A stretch of DNA of 64,000 bases from positions 62,001 through 126,000 of the forward strand of contig NZ_PDJK01000002.1 of NCBI RefSeq assembly GCF_002564045.1, given 5' to 3'. Shown here one piece after another: positions 27,109 through 36,082 of this stretch; positions within the stretch are counted from its first letter, which is position 1; every line of letters begins with the position of its first letter. A model generated the notes under the pieces. It did not search any database. It saw nothing but the letters and a program-made list of their open reading frames with translations, and was not told the DNA's origin. The DNA comes from Amycolatopsis sulphurea (GTDB lineage Bacteria; Actinomycetota; Actinomycetes; Mycobacteriales; Pseudonocardiaceae). Made by a program: the position numbers and the translations under genes.

Positions 27109-27269
27109 GCCGACACCGTTCACCCCCGGAACCGGCGTGCGGGAAGGCGCCGCCGGAAGCCGACATCGTTCGCCCGGAGCCGGCGTGCCAGAGGGTCCCC
27201 CGGCAAGCCGGAAAGCCGACACCCTTCGCCCGGAATCGGTGTGCCAGAAGGTGCCCGCCGAGGCGAAAA
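27109..27269. repeat. Three tandem imperfect repeats of 50-56 bp
   Basis: Units begin with GCCGACA at 27109 and 27159 and with GCCGACACCCTTCG at 27215. They share the pattern GCCGACAYCSTTCRCCCGGA followed by RNCGGYGTGCSRGARGGYSC. Unit 1 is about 50 nt, unit 2 is 56 nt, unit 3 about 55 nt. A truncated further copy (GCCACACCCGGCCCGGCAAA) may follow. They end about 65 nt before the sensor kinase start and could bind a regulator or be a dispersed element. Confidence 0.8.
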
Positions 27270-27333
27270 GCCACACCCGGCCCGGCAAAGCCGGAAGGCA
27301 GTACATTTCCCTACAAGCGGGAAGGTGGAACGG

Positions 27334-28446
27334 ATGAACGCACTGCGACGGCTCGAAGGCATCGACTGGGTGCGCTGGGGTCTGGTCGCCATGCCTTCGC
27401 TGTTCGCCATCCCGACGGCGCCGAACGGGACGTGGCCGGTGATCGCACTGGTGGCGGTGCTCTCTCTGCCGGTGCTGCTGTTCGATCAGCTGTCCCGGCC
27501 GCCCTGGCTGCTCCCGGCGGCGCTGGTCCTGTTGATCGCCGCGACCGGGAGTCTGTGGGTAGTCCACCCGAACGGGTTCACTTCGGTGTCGATGTTCGCG
27601 GCCACGTTCTCCACGTTGCGCTCGTTCGGCCGGATCACCTCCGCGCTGGCACTGCTCGCCGCGGCGGCCGCGATCGTGGTGTGGTCGATCAAGGAACAGC
27701 TCACGTGGGTGAACGCGGTCGCGCTCCTCAGCGTGCTGATCGTGATGATCCTGCTGGCAGCCAACCGCCGTAGCCGGGTCGAGCGGCTCGAACAGACTCA
27801 GCTCGCACTGGCCCGCGCGCAGACCGCGTCGGAGGAGCACGCCCGTGCCGCGGCCCTGGCCGAACGCGCGCGCATCGCCCGCGAGCTGCACGACGTGCTG
27901 GCGCATTCACTCGCCGGGCTCGCACTGAACCTGCAGGGCGCCCGCCTCATGCTGGTCCGGGACGGGGCGAGCAGCGAAGCGCTCGCGCAGATCGAGCGAG
28001 CGCAGAAGCTCGCGTCGGACGGTCTCTCCGAAGCTCGAACGGCGGTCGCGGCGCTTCGGGAGGATGTTGTTCCGCTGGAACGCACGCTGTCCGATTTGCT
28101 CGCCGCGTATCGGCTCGACAGTGGCGTGCGGGCCGACTTGGTCATCGAGGGTGAGCAACGCGAGCTGGACGCGTCCGTGGTGGCGACGTTGGTACGCGCG
28201 GTTCAGGAAGCGCTCTCCAACACGCGTAAGCACGCCCCGGGTGCGGCTGTGGACGTGAACCTGATCTTCGGCGCTGAGGCGATCACGGTGACCATCGCCG
28301 ACCGGCAAGGCAGGCGTCCGCCGAAAGCACCGGCAGAAGGATACGGTTTGCGCGGCATGGGCGAGCGAGTCGCGCTGCTGGACGGGAAGCTCGAAAGCGG
28401 GCCAGGGGAGGATGGATGGCTGATTCACCTGACGGTGCCGGCATGA
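27334..28446 (+). CDS. NarL-type sensor histidine kinase
   Basis: A 370-residue membrane kinase. Four to five hydrophobic segments lie in residues 15-145 with little extracellular loop, then a short coiled coil (RVERLEQTQLALARAQ). The HisKA_3 dimerisation segment ARIARELHDVLAHS has the phospho-acceptor His186, and the C-terminal HATPase_c domain contains ALSNTRKHAPGA and YGLRGMGERV. ATG at 27334 with GGGAAGG 8 nt upstream. The stop overlaps the response regulator start (ATGA). The signal may be sensed within the membrane, as in DesK-like kinases. Confidence 0.9.
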   Translation: MNALRRLEGIDWVRWGLVAMPSLFAIPTAPNGTWPVIALVAVLSLPVLLFDQLSRPPWLLPAALVLLIAATGSLWVVHPNGFTSVSMFAATFSTLRSFGRITSALALLAAAAAIVVWSIKEQLTWVNAVALLSVLIVMILLAANRRSRVERLEQTQLALARAQTASEEHARAAALAERARIARELHDVLAHSLAGLALNLQGARLMLVRDGASSEALAQIERAQKLASDGLSEARTAVAALREDVVPLERTLSDLLAAYRLDSGVRADLVIEGEQRELDASVVATLVRAVQEALSNTRKHAPGAAVDVNLIFGAEAITVTIADRQGRRPPKAPAEGYGLRGMGERVALLDGKLESGPGEDGWLIHLTVPA

Positions 28447-29084
28447 CACTGCGCGTGGTGCTGGCCGACGATCAGGCCGTGGTACGGGAAGGGCTGGTCA
28501 CTCTGCTCGGGCTGCTGCCCGAGGTGGAGGTCGTCGGCGCGGCGGCCGACGGCGTGCAGGCGCTGGAGCTGGTGGCCGAGCACCGGCCGGATGTGCTGCT
28601 GGTCGACCTGCGGATGCCCAACCGGGACGGTGTGGAGACCACCGAGCTGGTCCGCGCGCAGTACCCGGAGACCGAGGTCGTCGTGCTCACGACCTACACC
28701 GACGACGAGTCGTTGCTCGGCGCGCTCAAGGCGGGCGCGCGCGGGTTTCTCACGAAGGACGCCGACGCCGAAGCGATCGCTCGCGCGCTTCGCTCGGCCG
28801 CTGCCGGACAGTCTACTGTGGACGGCCAGCTCCAGGCACGGCTGGTAGCCGCCGCGACAAGCCGCGCACCCGTACGCAAGCAGGAACTCGAAGGGCTGAC
28901 TGCGCGCGAGGTGGAGGTACTGCGGTTGATCGCGGCCGGGCTGTCGAACACGGAGATCGCGCGCACGCTGGTGGTCAGCGAAGCAACGGTGAAGACCCAC
29001 GTGAACCACCTGTTCGCGAAGGCCGGGCTACGCGACCGCGCGCAGGCTGTCGCATTCGCGTATCGGGCTGGGATCGCCGACTAG
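28443..29084 (+). CDS. NarL/LuxR-family response regulator
   Basis: A 213-residue regulator paired with the kinase just upstream. The receiver has the acidic pair VVLADDQ, the phospho-acceptor Asp in LLVDLRMPN near residue 55, VVLTTYTDD with the Thr, and Lys in FLTKDADAE. The LuxR-type helix-turn-helix (LTAREVEVLRLIAAGLSN then VSEATVKTHVNH) fills residues 150-205. It starts at the ATG of the ATGA overlap. The stop shares the bases CTAG (29081-29084) with the stop of the convergent peptidase gene. Confidence 0.93.
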   Translation: MTLRVVLADDQAVVREGLVTLLGLLPEVEVVGAAADGVQALELVAEHRPDVLLVDLRMPNRDGVETTELVRAQYPETEVVVLTTYTDDESLLGALKAGARGFLTKDADAEAIARALRSAAAGQSTVDGQLQARLVAAATSRAPVRKQELEGLTAREVEVLRLIAAGLSNTEIARTLVVSEATVKTHVNHLFAKAGLRDRAQAVAFAYRAGIAD

Positions 29085-30841
29085 AACGCCTCCCCCAGCG
29101 CCGTCTTCCCGCCTACCACGGGCAGCGTCACGTTGGTCCCGGTGAGGTCGAGCGACAGCCCGGCGCCCGGACGTGGGCGAAGCGTGTAGTCATGGTCGCT
29201 GGAAGCCAGCACGAACTCCAGCCGGTGCCCGGTCGCCAGTACGTAGTCCTTCGGCATCAGGTCGACCCGGATGGGATACCACCGGCTCGGAGTGATCGGT
29301 GTGGTGACTGCGGCGCTTTCGCGGTTCTGTGGGTCGGTCCAGCCGCGGCTGATGACGCGCGACTTGCCGTCGGGAGCACGGTCCAGCAGGACTGCGGTGA
29401 CGTTCGCCGCCGGGTGATCGAACGAGAGCCGCAGGTCGGTGTGCGCGGTCCCGGACAGCCGCAGCGGACGCTTCGCCGCAGGCGAGGCGTAGCGCAAACG
29501 GTTGCCGGAGGACGGGGCATCGGCGAGCTGTTCGATCGTCTTGCTCGCGTCGTCCGCGAGGGACTCGACAGCCGGCTTTCCCGGGACCGCTTGTCCGGTG
29601 AGAGTGCCGACCGCGCGACCGCCGGGCGAAGGATGCAGCGAAACGTCCGCAGCTGTGGGAGCGGGCCAGTCCGCCTCGTCGGTCCACGACTTGTCTTCGC
29701 GCTGGATCGTCGCCTTCGGCTCGCGTTCGATGCTGTTGTCCACGCCGTACAGGTAATGCGACATCCACTTGTTCAGCGTTGCGAGCCACACGTCGCGGCG
29801 GACCTTGATCGGGTCGGTGTGTCCGCCCTGATGCAGCCAGATCTTGTGCGCGACGCCGTGCGCCTTCAGCGCTTCGTACCATTTCGCGACCTGGTCGCTC
29901 TTCACGTTCCAGTCGTTGAGCCCGTGCACTGCGAGCACCGAAGCGTGCACCTTGCCGACGTCGTTGCGATAGTTCCGTACGTCCCAGAATCGGCTGTAGT
30001 CACCGGTCACGCGATCCTGCGCAGCTGTCAGCTGGTCGATCACCGGACGGCATATGTTCCGATCTGCACGCGTGTACACGTACTTCGCGAGCACGTCGGC
30101 GTCTTCGCCTTGGTAACCGCCGGCAGCAACTACCGCGCCGGCGTTGCGGTAGTACTCGTACCAGCTGGAGATGGCACCGATCGGCACGATCGTTTCAAGG
30201 CCTTCGACACCAGTGCTGGCGACAGCGTTCGGCAGCGTGCCGTTGTAGGACACGCCCATCATTCCGGTCTTTCCGGTGCTCCAGGCGGCAGCGACAGACG
30301 CTCCCGCCGCGTCGCGCGCGGACGCGCGGCCGTTCAACCAGTCGACTACGGAGCGAGCGCCGATCGTCTCGTTCACGTCGCCCGTCGTCGGGCAACCCGT
30401 GGATTGCCCGGTGCCGAGGGATTCGCCGTACACCATCGCGAACCCGCGCGCGATGAAGTAGTCCTCGTAGCCCGACTTGATCGGCCCCGCCGCATGCGGC
30501 CCGGGTACATAGAGCTCTTTGTCGACGTTGTGGTTCGCGGTGTCGTTGCCTCCGGCAAAGTACGGACTCGCCTCGTACACGACCGGAACCTTCATGCCCT
30601 GCTGAGTTGCTTTCGGCCGCACTACTTGGGCGTGTACGACATCAGGGCGGCCGTCGTGGTCACTGTCGACCGGTGCAGTCACCCACACGTCTTCGCGCAC
30701 TACGTCGGCAGGGTCGAACACTGGCTGCGCCTGTCCGTCTTTGAAGACCGCCGAAGGTGGCGAAGCCGCTTCTGCGACTGTGGGCGCAGCGAGCGCGAGG
30801 ACGGCGGTGAGAACGACAGCAACGCGAGCAGTGACCCTCAC
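29081..30841 (-). CDS. Secreted X-Pro dipeptidyl-peptidase, S15 family
   Basis: A 586-residue exported serine peptidase. Residues 1-30 form a signal peptide (RVTARVAVVLTAVLALAAPTVAEA). The alpha/beta-hydrolase core shows the nucleophile in MMGVSYNGTLPN, the Asp in HGLNDWNVKSDQ and the His in HQGGHTDPIK. A C-terminal beta-sandwich (LRLSFDHPAANVTAVLLD) is typical of the X-Pro peptidase/CocE family. GTG at 30841 preceded by GGGAG gives a compact signal peptide; ATG at 30868 is an alternative. The gene looks slightly less GC-rich than its neighbours. Confidence 0.87.
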   Translation of the reverse strand: MRVTARVAVVLTAVLALAAPTVAEAASPPSAVFKDGQAQPVFDPADVVREDVWVTAPVDSDHDGRPDVVHAQVVRPKATQQGMKVPVVYEASPYFAGGNDTANHNVDKELYVPGPHAAGPIKSGYEDYFIARGFAMVYGESLGTGQSTGCPTTGDVNETIGARSVVDWLNGRASARDAAGASVAAAWSTGKTGMMGVSYNGTLPNAVASTGVEGLETIVPIGAISSWYEYYRNAGAVVAAGGYQGEDADVLAKYVYTRADRNICRPVIDQLTAAQDRVTGDYSRFWDVRNYRNDVGKVHASVLAVHGLNDWNVKSDQVAKWYEALKAHGVAHKIWLHQGGHTDPIKVRRDVWLATLNKWMSHYLYGVDNSIEREPKATIQREDKSWTDEADWPAPTAADVSLHPSPGGRAVGTLTGQAVPGKPAVESLADDASKTIEQLADAPSSGNRLRYASPAAKRPLRLSGTAHTDLRLSFDHPAANVTAVLLDRAPDGKSRVISRGWTDPQNRESAAVTTPITPSRWYPIRVDLMPKDYVLATGHRLEFVLASSDHDYTLRPRPGAGLSLDLTGTNVTLPVVGGKTALGEAF

Positions 30842-31065
30842 AGGACTCCCAAGCCGGACGACGCACATTAGGACCTGTTCGAGACTTCCGACAACGGCGT
30901 ACACCGTCAACCGACGAACGTCGGGTCAGCAGATCCGTACGGCGCCTGATCGGCTCAGCCCTCCGAGGGCTTCACCGGCGGCCCTAAGCCACAGTGGACA
31001 GTCCGGAAAGGACAGGCGTCCACTGCGGAGATCGAACCTGCGCGCGAGCTGATCGAAGCGCGCGA

Positions 31066-31497
31066 TCAGCCCTGCGCGATGTAGGCCTCAAGCTGCTCCT
31101 GGCTGCGTTCGAGCTGCTCCATCCGGGTCTTCACCACGTCCCCGATGCTCACGATGCCGGCCAGCCTGCCCTCGGCCAGCACCGGCACGTGCCGGATCCG
31201 CCGCTCGGTCATCAGCACGCTGAGCCGGTCTATCGGGTCGTCCGGCGTGCAGGTGGCGACGAGCTTGGTCATGATGTCGGCAACCGGGCCGTCGAGGACC
31301 GCCGGGCCGTGGTCGTGCAGCCGGCGGACGACATCGCGTTCGGAGACGATCCCGGCGAGGCTGCCGTCCGGCGCGACCACCACCATCGCGCCGATGTTGT
31401 GCCGGGCCAGCCCGGCCAGCAGCTCGGTCACCGTCGTCCCGGGAGAGACAGTGGCGACGGTCGCGCCCTTGTGCTTGAGCAGCTCCGCGATTCGCAT
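31066..31497 (-). CDS. Two-CBS-domain protein
   Basis: A 143-residue protein made almost only of two CBS motifs: TVSPGTTVTELLAGLARHNIGAM with GIVSERDVVRRL, and TCTPDDPIDRLSVLMTERRIRHV with GIVSIGDVVKTR. Such stand-alone pairs bind adenine nucleotides and act as energy sensors or partner subunits. A short helical tail (EQLERSQEQLEAYI) may mediate contacts. ATG start at 31497. No obvious partner enzyme is adjacent. Confidence 0.88.
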   Translation of the reverse strand: MRIAELLKHKGATVATVSPGTTVTELLAGLARHNIGAMVVVAPDGSLAGIVSERDVVRRLHDHGPAVLDGPVADIMTKLVATCTPDDPIDRLSVLMTERRIRHVPVLAEGRLAGIVSIGDVVKTRMEQLERSQEQLEAYIAQG

Positions 31498-31619
31498 GGC
31501 GAACCCCTCTCCTCGGTGAGTTGGGCCACCTCAGATTAGGGCCCGGGAGCCGCGGGCGAAAGTCCGGCAAACCGGACCGGATCGTGCTAAGCGCCGGTTC
31601 AGCCACTCGGCCCAACCAG

Positions 31620-32066
31620 TCAGCCCAGCCGCCCGGCCAGCCCGTCGAGCGCGAGCCGGATGCCTTCGGCGTAGTCGTCCTCGCCCAGCGCGTCCAGCTT
31701 CTCCCTGGCGGCGGCGAGATGGCGCCGAGCCGCCTCGAAATCACCCAATTTGCGGTAGTCCTCACCGAGGTTCAGATGCAACGACGGGTAGAACCCGCGG
31801 ACCGCGAGAGTCGCATGGTGTTCCTGTACGCGGGCGTCGGTGAGGCTGTCCGCCGCAGCCAGCGCCCGCAGGTCCCACTCGAGTTCCTCGGCAGGCTCGT
31901 CACAGACGTCCGCGAGATGGTGGGCGAGCGCGCACCGGTGCAGCGGATCGCCGTCCTCCCCGATACGCTCCCACAGCGCGAGGAGATCGATCTTCGCCCC
32001 GGCTCGGTCCCCGGCGAGGTGCTTGCGGAGCCCCGCATCGATCGCCACCATCACGTCGTCGGTCAT
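31620..32066 (-). CDS. Hypothetical helical protein, TPR-like
   Basis: A 148-residue, mainly helical protein. Segments such as CALAHHLADVCDEPAEELEWDLRAL and PSLHLNLGEDYRKLGDFEAARRHLAAA resemble tetratricopeptide helices, suggesting a protein-binding scaffold. ATG at 32066 follows AAGGGG; a TTG one codon upstream is less likely. Actinomycetes have many such proteins with no defined role. Confidence 0.72.
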   Translation of the reverse strand: MTDDVMVAIDAGLRKHLAGDRAGAKIDLLALWERIGEDGDPLHRCALAHHLADVCDEPAEELEWDLRALAAADSLTDARVQEHHATLAVRGFYPSLHLNLGEDYRKLGDFEAARRHLAAAREKLDALGEDDYAEGIRLALDGLAGRLG

Positions 32067-32159
32067 CAATCCCCTTCGCCGAACAGCCGACCGTCCTGTC
32101 CCACCGTAGCCGAACCGGCGGCACGTCCGTCCACTTCGGACGGAGTGCGCCTGCGGGCA

Positions 32160-33029
32160 TCAGCTGACCTCGTCCTCCGGCGCCGACCAGGTGTTGCACG
32201 CGGCCGGGCCGCCACCCGCGTAGCCCGCCTTCGCCCAGGCGATCTGATGTTCGCGGGTGCCGTGATCACCGCTGTCGTCGGCTCGGCCGTAGTCCGCCAC
32301 CGCGGCGTTGGCCGTCGCCCGGCTGATCGAACCGCGGCCTGCGGCGGCCGCAAGGAACAGCGCGCCGAAGCAGTTGGCCTGCAGCTCGATCCGCCGGACC
32401 ACGGCCTTGTCCGCCGCGGACTTCGGATGGTCCGCGCTCATCTTCTCGCCTGCCGCGTCCAGGATGCCGCTCTCGCGCTGTACGTGGTGGCCGTACTCGT
32501 GCGCGATGGTCGCCAGGTGCCGCGCGCGATTCAACCCCGCGTCCGACAGCATCCACTCGGTGGGCGCGTAGATCGTCGTGTCGCCGCCGCAGTAGTACGC
32601 CACCGCTTCCTCCCGGGACGGCGCCGAGCCACACGCGCTCACCTTCGGCAGCGTGACCGAGACACGGACCTCCCCCGACGGCTCGTCCGCGCGCTCCAGC
32701 GCCGGTCGCCACGCTTGTGCCAGGCAGCCGGACAACGCGCGGTAATACTCCGACAGCCGGGGACCGGTGCGGCCAAGCTCCGGCAGATCGCACGAAACCG
32801 GGCTGAGCTCGACGTCTCCGGCGAGCAGCGGGTTGGTGCCCAGCTCACGGACCGGGCTCCGGGCGTCCTCCCGGGCGCGCGCCACCGGAGCACCGGACGC
32901 CGCCACCGCCTGACCGCGTACCTCGTGCGGAACGACGGCGACCAACCCGGCCGTCACCAGCACGACCACAAGCGCCAGCAGCACCCCGAGCACGCGCCCG
33001 CGACGGCGTGGTGGCGGCGAAACGATCAT
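32160..33029 (-). CDS. Membrane-anchored neutral zinc metallopeptidase (YpfJ-like)
   Basis: A 289-residue protein with an N-terminal basic stretch and one transmembrane or signal-anchor helix (GVLLALVVVLVTAGLVAV, residues 14-31). The extracytoplasmic part has the zinc motif HEYGHHVQRE near residue 165 and a downstream ELQANCFGALF segment providing the third ligand, as in the putative neutral zinc metallopeptidase family. ATG at 33029 with GAGGGGG upstream. Divergent from the prolyl oligopeptidase gene. Confidence 0.87.
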   Translation of the reverse strand: MIVSPPPRRRGRVLGVLLALVVVLVTAGLVAVVPHEVRGQAVAASGAPVARAREDARSPVRELGTNPLLAGDVELSPVSCDLPELGRTGPRLSEYYRALSGCLAQAWRPALERADEPSGEVRVSVTLPKVSACGSAPSREEAVAYYCGGDTTIYAPTEWMLSDAGLNRARHLATIAHEYGHHVQRESGILDAAGEKMSADHPKSAADKAVVRRIELQANCFGALFLAAAAGRGSISRATANAAVADYGRADDSGDHGTREHQIAWAKAGYAGGGPAACNTWSAPEDEVS

Positions 33030-33138
33030 GGATCCCCCTCGCCGTTCAGCATACGGAGGAGGTCCCGCCAGCCGAATCACGAAACGAAAACGCCGACCCA
33101 CTTGGCCGGACGGCGCGCGGACGGCAAGACTGGGCAGC

Positions 33139-35154
33139 ATGACTGTCGAAGATCCGTACCTGTGGCTGGAGGACGTGACCGGCGAAGCGGCGCTCGAGTG
33201 GGTCCGCGCCCGGAACGCTGAGACACTGGACGTACTGACGGCGGGCGAGCGGTTCGGGCAGCTGCGGGACTCGATTCGCGAAGTGCTCGACGCGGGCGGC
33301 CGGATCCCGTACGTGGTGCGTCGGGGGCCGTACCTCTACAACTTCTGGCAGGACGCCGAGCACCCGCGCGGGTTGTGGCGACGCACCACTCTGGAGCAGT
33401 ACCGCACCGCCGAACCCGACTGGGAGCTGCTGCTCGACATCGACGCGCTCGCGGACGCCGAAGGCGAGAACTGGGTGTGGAAGGGCGCCGCAGTGCTTCG
33501 CCCCGGCCATCGGCTCGCGCTGGTGCAGCTGTCGCGCGGCGGGGCGGACGCGACCGTCGTCCGGGAGTTCGATGTCGACGCGCATGAGTTCGTCGACGGC
33601 GGTTTCACGCTGTCCGAGGCGAAGAACCGGGTCGGCTGGATCGACGCCGACCGGCTGTACCTCGGCACCGACTTCGGTCCCGGCACGCTGACCAGTTCGG
33701 GATACCCGCGGATGGTGAAGGAGTGGCGGCGCGGGGCGCCGATCGAAGAAGCGATCCCGGTGTTCGAGGGCAAGCCGGACGACGTCGCGGTCGGCGCCTA
33801 CCACGACCCGACCGAGGGCTTCGAGCGTGATTTCGTCTACCGCTCGCTGGACTTCTTCCGCACCGAGGTGTTCGAGCGGACCGCGTCCGGGCTCGTGAAG
33901 CTGGACCTGCCCGACGACGTCGACGTGTCCGCGCACCGTGAATGGCTGCTCGTTCAGCCGCGTACCCCATGGACCGTTGGCGGCGTCGATCATCCCGCGG
34001 GCGCGCTGCTCGCCATCCGGTACGACGCGTTCGTCGCCGGCGATCGGGACTTCACCGCCCTGTTCACCCCGGACGCGCACACGTCGCTGGACTACCACGC
34101 CTGGACCCGTCACCATCTGCTGCTCGGCACGCTACGCGACGTGAAGACCGAGCTGCGTGTACTCACCCCCGGCGAGGACGGCTGGACCGAGGCGTCGCTG
34201 GCCGGCGCCCCGGAATTCGGCAGCGCGCAGATCGTGGACACCGAGCCCGACCTCGACGACGAATACCTGGTCGACTCCTCCAGCTACCTCCAGCCCGCCA
34301 CGCTCGCCCGTGGCGTCGTCGGCGGCGACGTCGAGGTGCTCAAGCAGGCGCCGTCGTTCTTCGACCCGGACGGGATCGAGGTGAACCAGTACTTCGCGAC
34401 TTCGGAGGACGGCACGAAGATCCCGTACTTCGTCGTACGCCCCGAAGACACCGGGGACGGGCCGACGCTGCTTTACGGGTACGGCGGCTTCGAGGTCTCG
34501 CTCACGCCGTCCTACAGTGGTTCGATCAGCCGGTCCTGGGTGAAGCGCGGGGGCACGTACGTCGTCGCGAACATCCGCGGCGGCGGCGAGTACGGCCCGG
34601 AGTGGCACGCGCAGGCCGTGAAAGCCAACCGGCACAAGGTGTACGAGGACTTCGCCGCCGTAGCGAGAGACCTGGTCGCGCGCGGCATCACCACTCCGGA
34701 ACGGCTCGGTATCCAAGGCGGCAGCAACGGCGGGCTGCTGATGGGTGTAATGCTCACGAAGTACCCGGAGCTGTTCGGCGCGATCGTCTGCCAGGTCCCG
34801 TTGCTGGACATGAAGCGTTACCACCTGTTGCTGGCCGGTGCTTCGTGGATGGCCGAATGGGGCGACCCGGACGTGCCCGCGGACTGGGCGCACATCGCGC
34901 AGTACTCGCCGTATCAGAACGTACGGGCGGACCGGGAGTACCCACCGATCCTGTTCGTCACCTCCACTCGTGACGACCGCGTACACCCGGGCCACGCGCG
35001 GAAGATGGCCGCCCGCATGCGCGAGCAGGGCCATCCCCGCGTCGAGTACTACGAGAACATCGAAGGCGGCCACGGCGCGGCGGCGGACAACGAGCAGCTG
35101 GCCTTCCGCACGGCGCTGGCCTACGAGTTCCTCTGGTCGAAGCTGGCGCGCTAG
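33139..35154 (+). CDS. Prolyl oligopeptidase family serine peptidase
   Basis: A 671-residue cytosolic peptidase. The N-terminus has the family phrase DPYLWLEDVTGEAALEWVRARN; the middle is the beta-propeller, and the C-terminal hydrolase domain contains the catalytic Ser in IQGGSNGGLL near residue 520, the Asp in TSTRDDRVHPGH near 610 and the His in EGGHGAAAD near 645. ATG at 33139 fits the family start although no strong ribosome site is visible. The stop shares CTAG (35151-35154) with the convergent ferritin-like gene. Confidence 0.92.
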   Translation: MTVEDPYLWLEDVTGEAALEWVRARNAETLDVLTAGERFGQLRDSIREVLDAGGRIPYVVRRGPYLYNFWQDAEHPRGLWRRTTLEQYRTAEPDWELLLDIDALADAEGENWVWKGAAVLRPGHRLALVQLSRGGADATVVREFDVDAHEFVDGGFTLSEAKNRVGWIDADRLYLGTDFGPGTLTSSGYPRMVKEWRRGAPIEEAIPVFEGKPDDVAVGAYHDPTEGFERDFVYRSLDFFRTEVFERTASGLVKLDLPDDVDVSAHREWLLVQPRTPWTVGGVDHPAGALLAIRYDAFVAGDRDFTALFTPDAHTSLDYHAWTRHHLLLGTLRDVKTELRVLTPGEDGWTEASLAGAPEFGSAQIVDTEPDLDDEYLVDSSSYLQPATLARGVVGGDVEVLKQAPSFFDPDGIEVNQYFATSEDGTKIPYFVVRPEDTGDGPTLLYGYGGFEVSLTPSYSGSISRSWVKRGGTYVVANIRGGGEYGPEWHAQAVKANRHKVYEDFAAVARDLVARGITTPERLGIQGGSNGGLLMGVMLTKYPELFGAIVCQVPLLDMKRYHLLLAGASWMAEWGDPDVPADWAHIAQYSPYQNVRADREYPPILFVTSTRDDRVHPGHARKMAARMREQGHPRVEYYENIEGGHGAAADNEQLAFRTALAYEFLWSKLAR

Positions 35155-35864
35155 GCCAGTCCCCGGGGCCGCGCCCGCAACCGCGGCCCCGGGACCGGCG
35201 CCGGTCCCCGCCGCAGGTCCACCAGCACCTGCTCGAACAGCGCCCAGGTCTGTGCGGTGAACGCGATCCGCGGCACGCCCAGCGTCCGCAACGCCCTGCC
35301 GTGTCCGAAAAGGACGATCGCAAGCGCGGCCGCGGTCGGCACCCGCCACGCCGGCCGCACGACCCGGCGGATCCCCAGCTCCCGAAAGCGATCGACGTGG
35401 AAGGGCACATGCCGCTCCTTGTCCGCGAGGATGCGCGCGGCGACGTCCGTGGCAAGCCGGTCACCGGAGCCGTCCCGCAACGCGCGGTGATAGCCCAGCG
35501 CGACCAGTTCCGCGATCAGCAGCACCATCAGTTCCAAGCGGACCCCGAGCGCCCGGCGGGCCCGGACGAACAGGGTGTCCGACCAGTGCCCGGCGATCGT
35601 GCCGACACCGGCCGTCGCGAGCGGATTCGCCAGCAGCCGCGCGTGGTTACGCTCCTCCTCGAGGAACAACCCGACCGCGACCCGGTGCCGCCCGGCGTCG
35701 GCGATCAGGTTCTCCCCGTCACCGGACTCTCCCACCTGGAACCGCTCGACACTGCGCACGACCACCGGGTCCAGCCGCGCACCACCGGACCACTCCGGCT
35801 CGGGCCGGGTCCGCCGCCTGCGTGCTTCCGCCTCGAATTCCGCTCTCCAGTCCACGAGGGGCAT
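35151..35864 (-). CDS. Ferritin-like (diiron-type) helical protein
   Basis: A 237-residue helical protein. EEERNHARLLAN near residue 68 and ADKERHVPFHVDRFRELG near 150 are the ExxH pairs of a carboxylate-bridged diiron four-helix bundle. A Leu-rich helix (ELMVLLIAELVALGYHRAL) lies between them. It is therefore likely an oxygen-activating or iron-handling protein; the exact reaction is unknown. ATG at 35864 is chosen because the upstream frame lacks coding character. Confidence 0.72.
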   Translation of the reverse strand: MPLVDWRAEFEAEARRRRTRPEPEWSGGARLDPVVVRSVERFQVGESGDGENLIADAGRHRVAVGLFLEEERNHARLLANPLATAGVGTIAGHWSDTLFVRARRALGVRLELMVLLIAELVALGYHRALRDGSGDRLATDVAARILADKERHVPFHVDRFRELGIRRVVRPAWRVPTAAALAIVLFGHGRALRTLGVPRIAFTAQTWALFEQVLVDLRRGPAPVPGPRLRARPRGLA

Positions 35865-36082
35865 GCTGCCCGCCGGATGTGCCGCGACGGCGGGGACGGT
35901 GTGGAGGTTCGGTGGAGAAACGGGCTGGGTCCGATTCGCTGCGGTGCGCCGGATCTCCGTGCCAGAGTGGGCCGGACGATCCGGGGAGGGTTCGATTTGC
36001 ACGATGACCTGCTGCACCACGCCAACGGACCGGAGGGCGAACCGGCTGGAGGACTGGGACCCTGACCGGGTCCGGCTCGGAC

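Noticed and set aside
26588..27274. Leftward frame with repeated GFPACRGTLWHAGSG-like phrases
   Set aside because: The protein repeats simply translate the tandem DNA repeats; the rest is low complexity and no start signal is visible.
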